From Opitutales bacterium (GTDB taxonomy: Bacteria > Verrucomicrobiota > Verrucomicrobiia > Opitutales > JABSRG01): a stretch of DNA of 46,992 bases. The position numbers were made by a program, and so were the translations under genes. Below the pieces are notes generated by a model. That model had not been told where the DNA came from. It did not search any database and saw nothing but the letters and a program-made list of their open reading frames with translations. The number at the start of each line of letters is the position of its first letter. Position 1 is the stretch's first letter. Below, in pieces: positions 23,141 to 32,103 of the stretch. The DNA is taken from contig JANQKZ010000046.1 of the NCBI GenBank assembly GCA_028280845.1, positions 1-46,992 of the forward strand, in the 5' to 3' direction.

Positions 23141-24673
23141 ATGTCCAATTCTCTCCCCCTCTACGACTGGTGCTCCGAACGCGGAGCTGGTGTCCTTTTA
23201 CACATCACCTCCCTTCCCAGCGAAACGGGTATCGGCAATCTCGGGACTTCGGCTTACCGGTTCATCGATTTCCTGGAGGCCTCCGGGTTCAAGTATTGGC
23301 AGCTTTGTCCCCTGGGCCCTACGGGTTATGGGGATTCCCCCTATCAGTCGTTCTCGGCCTTTGCCGGTAATCCCTACTTCATCGACTGGGATCCCCTGAT
23401 TGAGGCAGGCTTAATCTCCTCTGGTGAATTGGCCCCCCTCCATCGCTTGCGGCATGACAAAGTTGAATATGGGCCCCTGTATGAGCATTTCTGGGATTTG
23501 ATTCAAACCGCTTCGCGGCGCTTCTGGAAAGCTCCTGTTCAGATTTCGGATTATTCTGACATTGAGGAATTCCAGGCTTCCGGTGCCGAACTCCTGGAGC
23601 CTTTTGCCTGGTACAAGGCCCTGAAAAACTATTTTGGAGGCAAGATCTGGCTGGAATGGGATCCGGCCTACCGGAGCTATGCGCTCGCCCGGAAAACCGG
23701 GATTGAAGCGCTGGGGTTGGAGGAATCCATTCAGGATGAGATTTTCTACCAGTATATTTTCTTCAACCAGTGGAAACGGCTGCGGGAATATGCCAATAAC
23801 CGGGGCATTCAGATTATCGGGGACATCCCCATTTTTGTTTCCCTGGATAGTTCAGATGTCTGGTCCTCTCCTGAGCAATTTCAACTGGACCCCAACACAC
23901 TCGAGCCGACTCATGTCGCCGGCGTTCCCCCTGACTATTTTTCAGCCGACGGGCAGCTTTGGGGGAATCCCCTGTTTGATTGGGCGAAAATGAAGAAAGA
24001 CGGCTACAGGTGGTGGCTGAAGCGTCTGGAAACCAGCTTTGAATTATACGACGTCATCCGGGTCGACCATTTCCGTGGTTTTTATGACTATTGGTCGGTG
24101 CCGGCCGGCTCCAAAACCGCCAGAAATGGGAAATGGAAAAAAGGCCCGGGATTGCCTTTCTTTAAGGTGGTTAAAGCGGCCTTCCCCGAAGCCCGTATCA
24201 TTGCCGAGGATCTGGGTGAAGCGTCGGAGGGCGTTAATGCCCTGCGCGACGATTGCGGGTTCCCTGGTATGGCGGTCCTTCAGTTTGCGTTCGACCCGGG
24301 TAACAACAGCCTGTTCCTTCCCCACAACCATATTCAGAATATGGCCGTCTACCCCGGGACTCACGACAACGACACCTCTCTCGGTTGGTACCTCCGGGCC
24401 CCGGAACCCACCCGGGATTTCCTTCGCCGCTACTTCAGGGTTTCCGGGGAAGAAATCGCCTGGGATCTGATTCGTGCGTCCTACTCGAGTGCAGCGAATC
24501 TCGCCATTATACCGCTACAGGACCTGTTGAGCTTGGGATCGGAAGCGCGGATGAATACTCCGAGCTTAGCCCTGGGGAATTGGCAGTGGCGCTACCTCCC
24601 TGCCCACCTCGATGGATTACAGTCCGAGAGCTCCCCATATCTCCAGGAGTTATCCTGGCTCTACAGCCGTTAG
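23141..24673 (+). CDS. malQ: 4-alpha-glucanotransferase MalQ
   Basis: A 510-residue GH77 amylomaltase that transfers alpha-1,4-glucan chains in maltodextrin and glycogen metabolism. Family features are RGAGVLLHITSLPS near the N-terminus, GDSPYQSFSAFAGNPYFID, IIGDIPIFVSLDSSDVW, the nucleophile-containing VIRVDHFRGFYDYW, IAEDLGEAS with the general acid/base Glu, and PGTHDNDTSLGWY with the third catalytic Asp. A frame extension to TTG 23114 exists, but ATG 23141 (MSNSLPLYDW) is preferred. It marks the return to core chromosome after the island. It converges on the OleB-like gene with a 6-bp gap. Confidence 0.96.
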   Translation: MSNSLPLYDWCSERGAGVLLHITSLPSETGIGNLGTSAYRFIDFLEASGFKYWQLCPLGPTGYGDSPYQSFSAFAGNPYFIDWDPLIEAGLISSGELAPLHRLRHDKVEYGPLYEHFWDLIQTASRRFWKAPVQISDYSDIEEFQASGAELLEPFAWYKALKNYFGGKIWLEWDPAYRSYALARKTGIEALGLEESIQDEIFYQYIFFNQWKRLREYANNRGIQIIGDIPIFVSLDSSDVWSSPEQFQLDPNTLEPTHVAGVPPDYFSADGQLWGNPLFDWAKMKKDGYRWWLKRLETSFELYDVIRVDHFRGFYDYWSVPAGSKTARNGKWKKGPGLPFFKVVKAAFPEARIIAEDLGEASEGVNALRDDCGFPGMAVLQFAFDPGNNSLFLPHNHIQNMAVYPGTHDNDTSLGWYLRAPEPTRDFLRRYFRVSGEEIAWDLIRASYSSAANLAIIPLQDLLSLGSEARMNTPSLALGNWQWRYLPAHLDGLQSESSPYLQELSWLYSR

Positions 24674-24679
24674 CCCGAA

Positions 24680-25579
24680 TCAGTTCCGGGACAGGAAGTC
24701 GGCGATTCGGTCCAGCACTTCGGGCTGTGCATCCTCCAGGACATAATGCCCGGCGGCATCGTAGTAGGTGGCTTCGGCGTTGGGAAACCGTCGGATCCAT
24801 TCCCGATAAAAGGTCCGGTCAAAGCAGAAATCCTTTCCGCCCCACTGGATCTGCATGGGTTTGTCGGTCAACTGCTCAAGCCCCTTTTCGATTGTTACCA
24901 AAGTCGGGTATGAGTGGTGCCCCTCATCCATCGGGATATCTTTGACAAACTGATGAATCGCGATGCGGTTGTTCCAGTCATTGTAAGGCGCCAAATACCC
25001 AGCCTTAGCCGCTGGAGTCAGGCCCTTAGCCGTCGCCATGACCGTCGCTGGTCCCGCAAACCCGTTTAGTCTGCGAATGACCCACCGCCCTACTCCGGGT
25101 GTCCGGCAAATGTTGATTCTTAACGGGATGCGGTTACTCCGAAATCCTGATGTATTCAGAATTACGATACGTTTCAACTTGTCCAGATGCCGCAGGGCGA
25201 CCCCAAGTCCGATCGGGCCACCCCAGTCATGGACCACCAGGTGGAAAAACGGGAGCTCGAGGGAGCGGATGAGCTGATCCAGCCGGTCGATGTGCGCCTC
25301 CAAATGATACAGGCTATCATCCTGAGGTTTGTCGGACAGGCCACATCCCAAGTGATCGGGAACGATGCAACGATGGCTTGAACGCAGGCGGTTCACCAGA
25401 TCCCGATAGTAAAACGACCAGGTCGGATTTCCATGAACCATGAGGACCGCTTCGCCCTTCCCTTCGTCCAGGTAATGAAGTGCATGCTCCTTTCCCTCAG
25501 GAGTAAACAAACTCCCTTGAAACGGGTAAAGCGCGCGGACGGCCTCGGGTAGCGATCCAGTGCGGGATGCGGTCACCAT
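24680..25579 (-). CDS. oleB: OleB-like alpha/beta hydrolase (beta-lactone decarboxylase candidate)
   Basis: A 299-residue alpha/beta hydrolase of the haloalkane dehalogenase type. The oxyanion region is HGNPTWSFYYRDLV, the nucleophile is Asp118 in VVHDWGGPIGLG, and the catalytic His278 is in AAGHYVLED. Halide-binding Trp119 is present as in dehalogenases and OleB. The gene overlaps the OleA-like gene by a few bases. In olefin biosynthesis OleB decarboxylates the beta-lactone formed by OleC to a long-chain cis-alkene, so that function is favoured by context. A dehalogenase activity cannot be excluded from sequence. Confidence 0.75.
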   Translation of the reverse strand: MVTASRTGSLPEAVRALYPFQGSLFTPEGKEHALHYLDEGKGEAVLMVHGNPTWSFYYRDLVNRLRSSHRCIVPDHLGCGLSDKPQDDSLYHLEAHIDRLDQLIRSLELPFFHLVVHDWGGPIGLGVALRHLDKLKRIVILNTSGFRSNRIPLRINICRTPGVGRWVIRRLNGFAGPATVMATAKGLTPAAKAGYLAPYNDWNNRIAIHQFVKDIPMDEGHHSYPTLVTIEKGLEQLTDKPMQIQWGGKDFCFDRTFYREWIRRFPNAEATYYDAAGHYVLEDAQPEVLDRIADFLSRN

Positions 25580-26607
25580 TCCACCCCCAGCATCATACAG
25601 CTTAGGCCACTTCCAATGCCGAGGAGGGCGAGTTTGTCTCCGCGGGATACCCTGCCCGCCTCCACCGCCATGGCCAGTGTAATCGGCAAACTGACCGAGC
25701 CAACATTGCCCAGGACTTCAAAGGTGGAATAGTCTTTCCTCAGATCCAGATTGAGCGCGTGGAAAAGCCGGGTTCGATGGGCGCGGCCCACCTGGTGGGT
25801 AATGACATGGTCGGGGGTGGATTCATCCCATCCCAAGTCCGCTTTAAAACGGGACCAATTCCGTTCAGCAACCTGAATTCCCGCCTCCAATAAGGCTTCC
25901 GAATCGGTTTGCATTTCCAGGCCCATTCCAGAGGTGGCGGTATTTCCCTGGCACAGCTCATTGTGAGAGGTATCGGTATCGACGACACCACCTAAGACTT
26001 TCGGGCTGTCCGGGGCGAGATCCCGGTGACAAACCAGACCCGCTACCGCCCCTGCCCCAATGGTGAGATTGGCAAAGTACGGCTTGATCGACTGGCGCGT
26101 CTGGGAAGGATCAATCAATTCCTTTATCGTATTGTCAATCAGGGGTTTACCATTCTCACCGGAAACGAGTAAGGCACTTCGGATCAACCCGCTTTCGATC
26201 AATCCACCGGCCACGATCATGCCGTTGAGAAAGCCCAGGCAGGCATTGGAGATATCCATAATCTGCACAGGGTTGGGCATTTCCAGGAGACCGTGGACAT
26301 ACGCCGCAGTCGCAGGCTCCATCCGGTCCCGGCAAACCCCGGTGTGGATCAGGAGATCGATGGAGTCCATCCCAATCCGGCTCCGGTCCAGGACCTTTTT
26401 ACCCGCTTCAGCAGAGGCGGCCGATGGAGGATATTCGGCCGGCCAGAGCCGTCGCTCCTTAATCCCGGTCATCAGCTCCAGTCGACCGAAGGGGAGCTTG
26501 AGGCGCTCGTACATGGAGGCGAGCTGTTGTTCCAGGGCCTCGGAGCTCAAAACATCTTCGGGAAGCGCATATTCCAGCGTTTCCAGGACCACATTCTTAA
26601 ATTGCAT
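25573..26607 (-). CDS. oleA: OleA-like thiolase (head-to-head acyl-CoA condensation; KAS III family)
   Basis: A 344-residue ketosynthase III-type enzyme. The catalytic Cys123 (MDISNACLGFLNGM), His271 (VITHQVGRAH) and Asn301 (VLGNVGSVSLP) form the thiolase triad. CRDRMEPAT places a Glu (residue 97) where OleA has the glutamate that deprotonates the second acyl chain, separating it from FabH. The end (LALLGIGSGLSCMMLGVEW) is close to characterised OleA. It would condense two fatty acyl-CoAs to a beta-keto acid. Gene order with FabI, FabZ and an OleB-like hydrolase supports a lipid role. OleC and OleD are not in the window. Confidence 0.82.
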   Translation of the reverse strand: MQFKNVVLETLEYALPEDVLSSEALEQQLASMYERLKLPFGRLELMTGIKERRLWPAEYPPSAASAEAGKKVLDRSRIGMDSIDLLIHTGVCRDRMEPATAAYVHGLLEMPNPVQIMDISNACLGFLNGMIVAGGLIESGLIRSALLVSGENGKPLIDNTIKELIDPSQTRQSIKPYFANLTIGAGAVAGLVCHRDLAPDSPKVLGGVVDTDTSHNELCQGNTATSGMGLEMQTDSEALLEAGIQVAERNWSRFKADLGWDESTPDHVITHQVGRAHRTRLFHALNLDLRKDYSTFEVLGNVGSVSLPITLAMAVEAGRVSRGDKLALLGIGSGLSCMMLGVEW

Positions 26608-26610
26608 CGC

Positions 26611-27417
26611 CTACTGTTCGGGCCGCATGGCCAATTGAATAAGTTCTTTGTCAAAATAGTTCAGGTCCATGCCGGCATTGACCACAATGCCCTGGGCGTT
26701 GACCCCACTGGACCGTGCGCTCAAGAGAAAAACTGCCGTATTGGCCACTTCCTGGGTGTCCAAGGCCTGTTTGCGGAGGGTCATTTTCTCCGCATATAGA
26801 TAACTTTCCAGATAGCCCGGAATGCCGGCGCTGGCGCTGGTCTTCAGGGGACCGGCATTGACGGTGTTGAACCGGATGCGGGTATCCGCGCTAAACGACT
26901 TGGCCAGGAAGCGCGAACAGCTGTCGAGGGACGCCTTGATCGGAGACATGTACCCGTAGTTTTCGGCCATAACCTGTGAGGAGATACCAATGGAAACGAC
27001 TGAGGCGTCCTCGGTCAGCAGGGGTTTTAAGTTCCGAGCCATATCGACCAGGGAAAAGGCGGAAATTGCCGTAGCTTGAAGGAAATCCTCACGCTGGGTC
27101 TGGTGAAAGGGCAAAAAGCCTTCGGAGTAATTGGCAAATGCGATGGAATGGACGAATCCACTCAGCGGCTTGACCCCGTCCTGTTCCAGGGCGTTGGCCA
27201 GGCCAACAATCTGTTCAGGATACTCTACATCGCAGACGTAGCAGGGGCGTTCATCGAGGAGCTTGTCCAGACTGTCCTTTCGCGCTTCCGACCGAACACT
27301 GAAAATGACCTCCGCCCCCTCTTCCTCAAGGGTTTGGGCAATTTTCCAGGCCACGCTCTTTCGATTGGCGACCCCAAAAATGAGAAAGCGCTTATCTTCA
27401 AGATCTAAGAAACTCAT
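26611..27417 (-). CDS. fabI: Enoyl-ACP reductase FabI
   Basis: A 268-residue short-chain dehydrogenase-type enoyl reductase, which performs the last step of each fatty acid elongation round. The nucleotide-binding start is FLIFGVANRKSVAWKIAQTL, diagnostic of FabI (GVAN-S-AW). The catalytic pair is Tyr154 and Lys161 in ENYGYMSPIKASLD, and VKPLSGFVHSIAFAN matches the FabI strand carrying the HSIAFA motif. It is placed 4-5 bp from its neighbours in an apparent five-gene operon. Whether it is the only FabI of the organism or a pathway-dedicated one cannot be told here. Confidence 0.93.
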   Translation of the reverse strand: MSFLDLEDKRFLIFGVANRKSVAWKIAQTLEEEGAEVIFSVRSEARKDSLDKLLDERPCYVCDVEYPEQIVGLANALEQDGVKPLSGFVHSIAFANYSEGFLPFHQTQREDFLQATAISAFSLVDMARNLKPLLTEDASVVSIGISSQVMAENYGYMSPIKASLDSCSRFLAKSFSADTRIRFNTVNAGPLKTSASAGIPGYLESYLYAEKMTLRKQALDTQEVANTAVFLLSARSSGVNAQGIVVNAGMDLNYFDKELIQLAMRPEQ

Positions 27418-27421
27418 GGGT

Positions 27422-27874
27422 TCAGCCTTCTTCTTTTACCATAGCCAGGGCAAAATTCAGGGTGGCAACTGCTTTGCCTGCCTCGTTTTCGATACGGCCG
27501 GAGAGAAAGTAAAACATACTGACTTTTTCTTTCATCGTTACTTTCAGCCTAACCGTATCCCCCGGTTTGACCATTGCTTTAAACTTTGCGTTCTCAATTC
27601 GACTGAGGACCGGCGTGGCATCCGCCAGGGTTTTGCCTTCTTTTTCCAGCATTTCGGCGAGAAAGACCGCCCCGGTCTGAAAGATAGACTCACAGAGCAG
27701 AACACCTGGAGTAATGGGGTTACCCGGGTAATGGCCCTCGTAAAAGGACATGCCGGGATCCCATGTTTTTTCGGCGACCATGCCGTCCTCACTACGTTCG
27801 ACCACGCGATCAATAAACAGAAAGGGCGGCCTGTGCGGGATGCGTTGCAGGACTTCTGGGTTGGTAGCTTCCAT
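27422..27874 (-). CDS. fabZ: FabZ-type 3-hydroxyacyl-ACP dehydratase
   Basis: A 150-residue single hot-dog-fold dehydratase. The signatures are IPHRPPFLFIDRVVE at the N-terminus, the catalytic His48 in FYEGHYPGNPITPGVLLCES, and the catalytic Glu62 in the same segment. Length matches FabZ. It lies between the CrtI-like oxidoreductase and FabI on the same strand with gaps under 10 bp, so it should be co-translated with them. Confidence 0.92.
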   Translation of the reverse strand: MEATNPEVLQRIPHRPPFLFIDRVVERSEDGMVAEKTWDPGMSFYEGHYPGNPITPGVLLCESIFQTGAVFLAEMLEKEGKTLADATPVLSRIENAKFKAMVKPGDTVRLKVTMKEKVSMFYFLSGRIENEAGKAVATLNFALAMVKEEG

Positions 27875-27882
27875 CGGGCGTA

Positions 27883-29397
27883 TCAGTTGGATAAGGCGGC
27901 AGCGGCAGAGGCTTCCGCAGTCTGTGCCTTTTTCAATTCATAAAGACGCTTGTCGATCTTATTGGCTGTAATCACCCCGTAATTCATGGTTCCCAACCAA
28001 CCGGACATAATGATTCCAACCGAACCGGCGTGATACAATCCGGGCACCTGGTCAGGCAGATCAAAGGAAACTTTAAGACCTTCGAATTTGGTTCCGAATG
28101 AGGTTCCCCCCATATGCTGGGTGTAATAGTTGATCGTGCGCGGGGTCGCCGCTTCCAGCCAGTCCACTTTGTCACGGATATCCGGAATAAATGCCTCCAG
28201 GCCGACCAGGGCCTCCTCGATTAAGCGCGCTTTGTGTTTCTGGTAGTCCGCTTCAGGGAGTTCGGCCCAATCTGTCCATTTCGCGTTCAGCGAGGCGACA
28301 ATGGAATATCGAGGCGTTTTCAGATGCGGGCGGGTATCCGGATAGTAGACCGAAAAGGTCCGGCTGGTGGTATGAAAGTCGACCAGCTCGTCGCTGCTGA
28401 AATGGGGGGCTCCCGAAGTAAAGACCAGATCGCCAATGTTAGGGATGCTCTCCCCTTCTTTGATTCCTATATAAACCTGGCAGGAACTGGTATTCACCCG
28501 AACCGCTTCGGCTTCCCTGGCATAGGCCTCGGGCACTTTGTCAGCTCCAAGTAATCTAAAGATCGTGTTCTTAATGTTGGCGTTGGAAAGAATGGCGTTG
28601 CACCCGATCTCCCTGCCATTGACCACAACCCCGGCGACATGGTGCTGCCCTTCAATCTCCCGTGTCAGGATTTTCTCAACCAGGCAATAACGGCGCAGGT
28701 CTACTCCGTTGGACCGCATTTCATCGGACATCTTCTTGATCAGGGTATCGGTACCTCCCTTGAAAATGAACACGCCCTTACTCATGAAGTTGGAAAAGAC
28801 GATCCCATAAGAAATCGCCGGGTCATCCATAGTAGATCCGTTGGCGTAGGAAATGGGCTCCATCAGAAGCCGGTGCACATCTGGCCGATTGGGAAAGAAT
28901 TCCTCAAATAACTCCCGGGTAGTCCGGGTATCGTTATCGTAGAAATTCATTTGCTTGAGGTGATCGTAGAATCCATGCACGCGCTCCTCTTCAATCTGGA
29001 ATTTTTCAATGAGTATACGTGTGAAATCCTCCCGGTCGAAAGTGGTCGTAACGTCAAATTCCGGGTTGATGAAGCGCACCTCGGGAAGTTGATGAATGGA
29101 GTCGGCAATTTCCTTGGTCCAGTACTTACGGCAGGACTTTACCATCCCGTAAGGGAACCCATGCAGGGAGATATCAAAGATGTGGCCGCGGGATCGCTTG
29201 AACCAGGTCGCCAGGCCCCCCAGTTGATAATGATGCTCCAGGAGGAGGACGGAATGTCCGGCTTTGGCCAGATAATTTGCACCGGTTAAACCGCCCAAGC
29301 CGCTTCCAATGACCACGACATCATAAAAATCTTTAGCTCCTTTGAGATAATCTCTAGGCATAGCGGTCCAACGTAGAGGGAAATCCCCGTTTGACAA
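27883..29397 (-). CDS. CrtI/phytoene-desaturase-like FAD-dependent oxidoreductase
   Basis: A 504-residue flavoprotein. The dinucleotide-binding motif [20 protein letters not shown] (about 28-47) is followed by [15 protein letters not shown]. The C-terminal FAD motif includes [20 protein letters not shown]. The family includes carotenoid desaturases/isomerases, retinol saturases and related lipid-modifying enzymes. As first gene of the operon with FabZ, FabI, OleA- and OleB-like enzymes, it may act on a long acyl or hydrocarbon substrate rather than a carotenoid; that is inference. No phytoene synthase is nearby. ATG 29361 ([19 protein letters not shown]) is an alternative start. Confidence 0.8.
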   Translation of the reverse strand: MSNGDFPLRWTAMPRDYLKGAKDFYDVVVIGSGLGGLTGANYLAKAGHSVLLLEHHYQLGGLATWFKRSRGHIFDISLHGFPYGMVKSCRKYWTKEIADSIHQLPEVRFINPEFDVTTTFDREDFTRILIEKFQIEEERVHGFYDHLKQMNFYDNDTRTTRELFEEFFPNRPDVHRLLMEPISYANGSTMDDPAISYGIVFSNFMSKGVFIFKGGTDTLIKKMSDEMRSNGVDLRRYCLVEKILTREIEGQHHVAGVVVNGREIGCNAILSNANIKNTIFRLLGADKVPEAYAREAEAVRVNTSSCQVYIGIKEGESIPNIGDLVFTSGAPHFSSDELVDFHTTSRTFSVYYPDTRPHLKTPRYSIVASLNAKWTDWAELPEADYQKHKARLIEEALVGLEAFIPDIRDKVDWLEAATPRTINYYTQHMGGTSFGTKFEGLKVSFDLPDQVPGLYHAGSVGIIMSGWLGTMNYGVITANKIDKRLYELKKAQTAEASAAAALSN

Positions 29398-29470
29398 CCA
29401 TGTTTGTTGCCTCTCGCTTTAGGGAACATCCAAGCCCTCTCCCGCCTAACGATCTTACCCCTATTTTTTG

Positions 29471-30769
29471 ATGGAAAATACCTTTTATGGCCCCGCGGAT
29501 TATGAGCGGTCCCCAGGCTCCTTGCCGAAATCCGAGGAAGACAACCGGGACCCCTTTCAAATTGATCGCGACCGAATCATTTTCTCCTTTGCTTTTCGGA
29601 GACTGCAGTCCAAAACCCAGGTATTCCAGTCGGGCGAATATGATTTTTATCGGACCCGTCTGACGCACTCCATTGAAGTCGCTAAGCTGGGGCGTTCGAT
29701 CTGCGATTTCCTGCGCCGAACTCCGGAAAATTGCCTGCAGGACCGCTTTCGCATCAGCCCCTCCCTGACTGAGGCTATTTGCCTGGCCCACGATTTGGGG
29801 CATCCACCCTTTGGCCACATCGGAGAGCGTAAACTCAACGACCTCATGGCACCATACGGGGGATTCGAGGGCAATGCTCAAACGGTTCGTATTTTGACCG
29901 AGCTGATATACAAGCGGCCGGATGGGCCGGTGGGCATGAGCCCGTCCATCGCCCTTATAGATGGGGTCATGAAATACAAAATGCTCTGGTCTGAGCACCC
30001 GCCCAGCCCGGAGAAACCCTATCCCGCTCACCATTTCATTTACGATTCCCAGGCGAACCTGCGACAAACCGTTTTCGGCCAGGAATCCGCTCCTCCTCTC
30101 CCGACGGACCCACAGGAGCTCAATTCCTGGAAAAGTATTGAGTGTCAGGTGATGGACTGGGCCGATGACACCGCTTATTCCTTGAATGATATCGCGGATG
30201 GAATTCAGGCCGGCTATATTACCTTAGAGTCCCTGGAATCCTGGATCAGCCGCCAGGATCAATTATCCGATGAGGATCAGGCGTCCCTCAGCGGCCTCGA
30301 AAAATCGATCCGTAGACGTGATTACGAGCGTCGGCTCAGTTATAAATTGGGCCAGTTTATTCAAGCGGTCCGCCTGGTTCCAGTAGAGGATCCCGTCATT
30401 GGCAACACCCACCGTCACGCCTTTCGCCTGGAGGTGTCTCCCGAAATTCAGGCCGAATCCCGCTTGTATAAACGCATTGCGGTCGACCTTATTTTCCAGT
30501 CTCCCCAGATCCAACAGGTCGAATTTAAGGGAAGTTTTATCCTCGATCGGCTCTTTCAAGCGCTAATGGACCATTACATCAGCCCGGCGGCACGATCCCT
30601 GGGAATCCTTCCAAGGATGGAAGCCCATTTGATTCGGGAGGAACCGTCCGAGGAAGGAAAAGCCCGCCGGGTATGCGATTATCTCGCGGGTTTGACGGAT
30701 GGGGAGGCTATCCGCATTTACCGGCGCCTGTTCGATCCGGAGTTCGGATCGATTACCGACTTGGCCTAG
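29471..30769 (+). CDS. dgt: dGTPase-family HD-domain triphosphohydrolase
   Basis: About 432 residues from ATG 29471. The HD phosphohydrolase metal site is visible: His66 in RTRLTHSIEVAK, the His-Asp pair in AHDLGHPPFGH, and a later Asp in DWADDTAYSLND. The N-terminal FRRLQSKTQVF motif is typical of Dgt. The enzyme hydrolyses dGTP, or dNTPs in relaxed members, to nucleoside and triphosphate and affects DNA precursor balance; some Dgt proteins restrict phages. Its 3' end overlaps the convergent transporter gene by 4 bp. Confidence 0.92.
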   Translation: MENTFYGPADYERSPGSLPKSEEDNRDPFQIDRDRIIFSFAFRRLQSKTQVFQSGEYDFYRTRLTHSIEVAKLGRSICDFLRRTPENCLQDRFRISPSLTEAICLAHDLGHPPFGHIGERKLNDLMAPYGGFEGNAQTVRILTELIYKRPDGPVGMSPSIALIDGVMKYKMLWSEHPPSPEKPYPAHHFIYDSQANLRQTVFGQESAPPLPTDPQELNSWKSIECQVMDWADDTAYSLNDIADGIQAGYITLESLESWISRQDQLSDEDQASLSGLEKSIRRRDYERRLSYKLGQFIQAVRLVPVEDPVIGNTHRHAFRLEVSPEIQAESRLYKRIAVDLIFQSPQIQQVEFKGSFILDRLFQALMDHYISPAARSLGILPRMEAHLIREEPSEEGKARRVCDYLAGLTDGEAIRIYRRLFDPEFGSITDLA

Positions 30770-32028
30770 AGAAACCGGGAAATCACAAAGACGATTCCGA
30801 ACCCGGTCAAAAACAGCATCCCAAAATAGCTCCCCAGTTTGAGCCAGAGCTTGGGCCGGGCCGATTCCGGCAGATGTTTACTGAAGATTAGGCGATGATT
30901 CCAGAAAGCGAAGATGGGGCCTGCCAGGAAGGCTGTTATGGTGACGACGTCAATCAACCCCGTCATGGGCATACCCTGTTGCGTCACCAGATAGAGAATG
31001 AGCAGGGCCAGACCTCCCCCTATCAAAATCCAGGTAATGTGATTTCCTTTGCTGACCTGGGCTTCCGGGCCCTTCCGGATGACGGCTATAGTCGTGGCCA
31101 GGGCCCTGGGGTAGCCATCCAACACCGTGAGCGTGGTCGAAAACATGGCCGTAAAAGCAGCCACTGAAATAAAGGGCTTGGACCATTGCCCGAGATTCTC
31201 CGTATACAGTTGGACGAGCTGTTGGGAAAACACCGCATTGCTTGCGGCAAAGGCCTCCCCACTGCCATGCATAATCAAAGCTCCCAGGCCGAGGAACATC
31301 ACGGCGGTCACGATCATTAACCCAAAGCCGACATTATAGTCGACCAGGGCATCTTTCAACGGGGTGCGCTCCCGCTTATGGTCTCGGTCGTTGGCTTTTA
31401 CCCACAGGGACTGCATGACCGAAATCTCAATGGGCGCAGGCATCCACCCCATCAGCGCAATAATAAAGGCCAGATTAGCCATGGTCCACACCGAGGGGCT
31501 CTCAAATTCAGGCGGGGCTACCGGGCCGTGGCTGAGGGCAACAATAAACGAGAGGGTCGTGCAAATGAAGAGAAAACCAAGGAGGACCTTCACCACATTG
31601 TCCACGATGCGGTAGTGGCCGATAATGATCAAAGCCAGGCATACCCCCAGCAGGACCACACTCCACCCGAAGAGGCCCAGGAATCCGCCAAAGAGGTAGC
31701 CGGCCAATGCCGCGGTTAGAATGGTGACTGCCGCGATGGTACCAAAGCCGGTCAAAAGGGTAAGGATCAGGAAGACAACCAGTGTTCCCCTCCCCATCCG
31801 ATGGTAACCCGCCAACAGGTGTTCACCGGTTGCGGCAGTATACCGATGGGCGTATTCAAAGAAAGGATACTTAAAGATATTCGTAAAAATCACCAGCAGC
31901 ACCAGTTGCCAACCGAAATTGGCTCCGGCCCGGGTGGACTGCATCAAATGAGAGACCCCGATAGCCGCCCCTGCCAGACAGATCCCGGGGCCGATAATAC
32001 TTAACCAGTGCTTTATCTTTAAATCCAC
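30766..32028 (-). CDS. Divergent Nramp-family metal transporter
   Basis: A 420-residue protein with about 11 hydrophobic segments, recognisable as Nramp by its start GPGICLAGAAIGVSHLMQS and by the AGANFGWQLVLLV stretch of helix 1b/2. The metal-coordinating DPGN of helix 1 is replaced by GVSH, and the MPH of helix 6 reads MPAP (ALMGWMPAPIEISVM). These changes occur at the residues that select Mn2+/Fe2+ in characterised Nramps, so substrate and coupling ion are uncertain. The start lies 75 bp from the divergent kinase gene. Confidence 0.8.
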   Translation of the reverse strand: MDLKIKHWLSIIGPGICLAGAAIGVSHLMQSTRAGANFGWQLVLLVIFTNIFKYPFFEYAHRYTAATGEHLLAGYHRMGRGTLVVFLILTLLTGFGTIAAVTILTAALAGYLFGGFLGLFGWSVVLLGVCLALIIIGHYRIVDNVVKVLLGFLFICTTLSFIVALSHGPVAPPEFESPSVWTMANLAFIIALMGWMPAPIEISVMQSLWVKANDRDHKRERTPLKDALVDYNVGFGLMIVTAVMFLGLGALIMHGSGEAFAASNAVFSQQLVQLYTENLGQWSKPFISVAAFTAMFSTTLTVLDGYPRALATTIAVIRKGPEAQVSKGNHITWILIGGGLALLILYLVTQQGMPMTGLIDVVTITAFLAGPIFAFWNHRLIFSKHLPESARPKLWLKLGSYFGMLFLTGFGIVFVISRFL

Positions 32029-32103
32029 TGGCCTCGTAAGATGCCTTTAAATAATTTTGAGGCAAGATTGGAATTTATCCACAATCCATGTCTCTGTTAC
32101 GTA

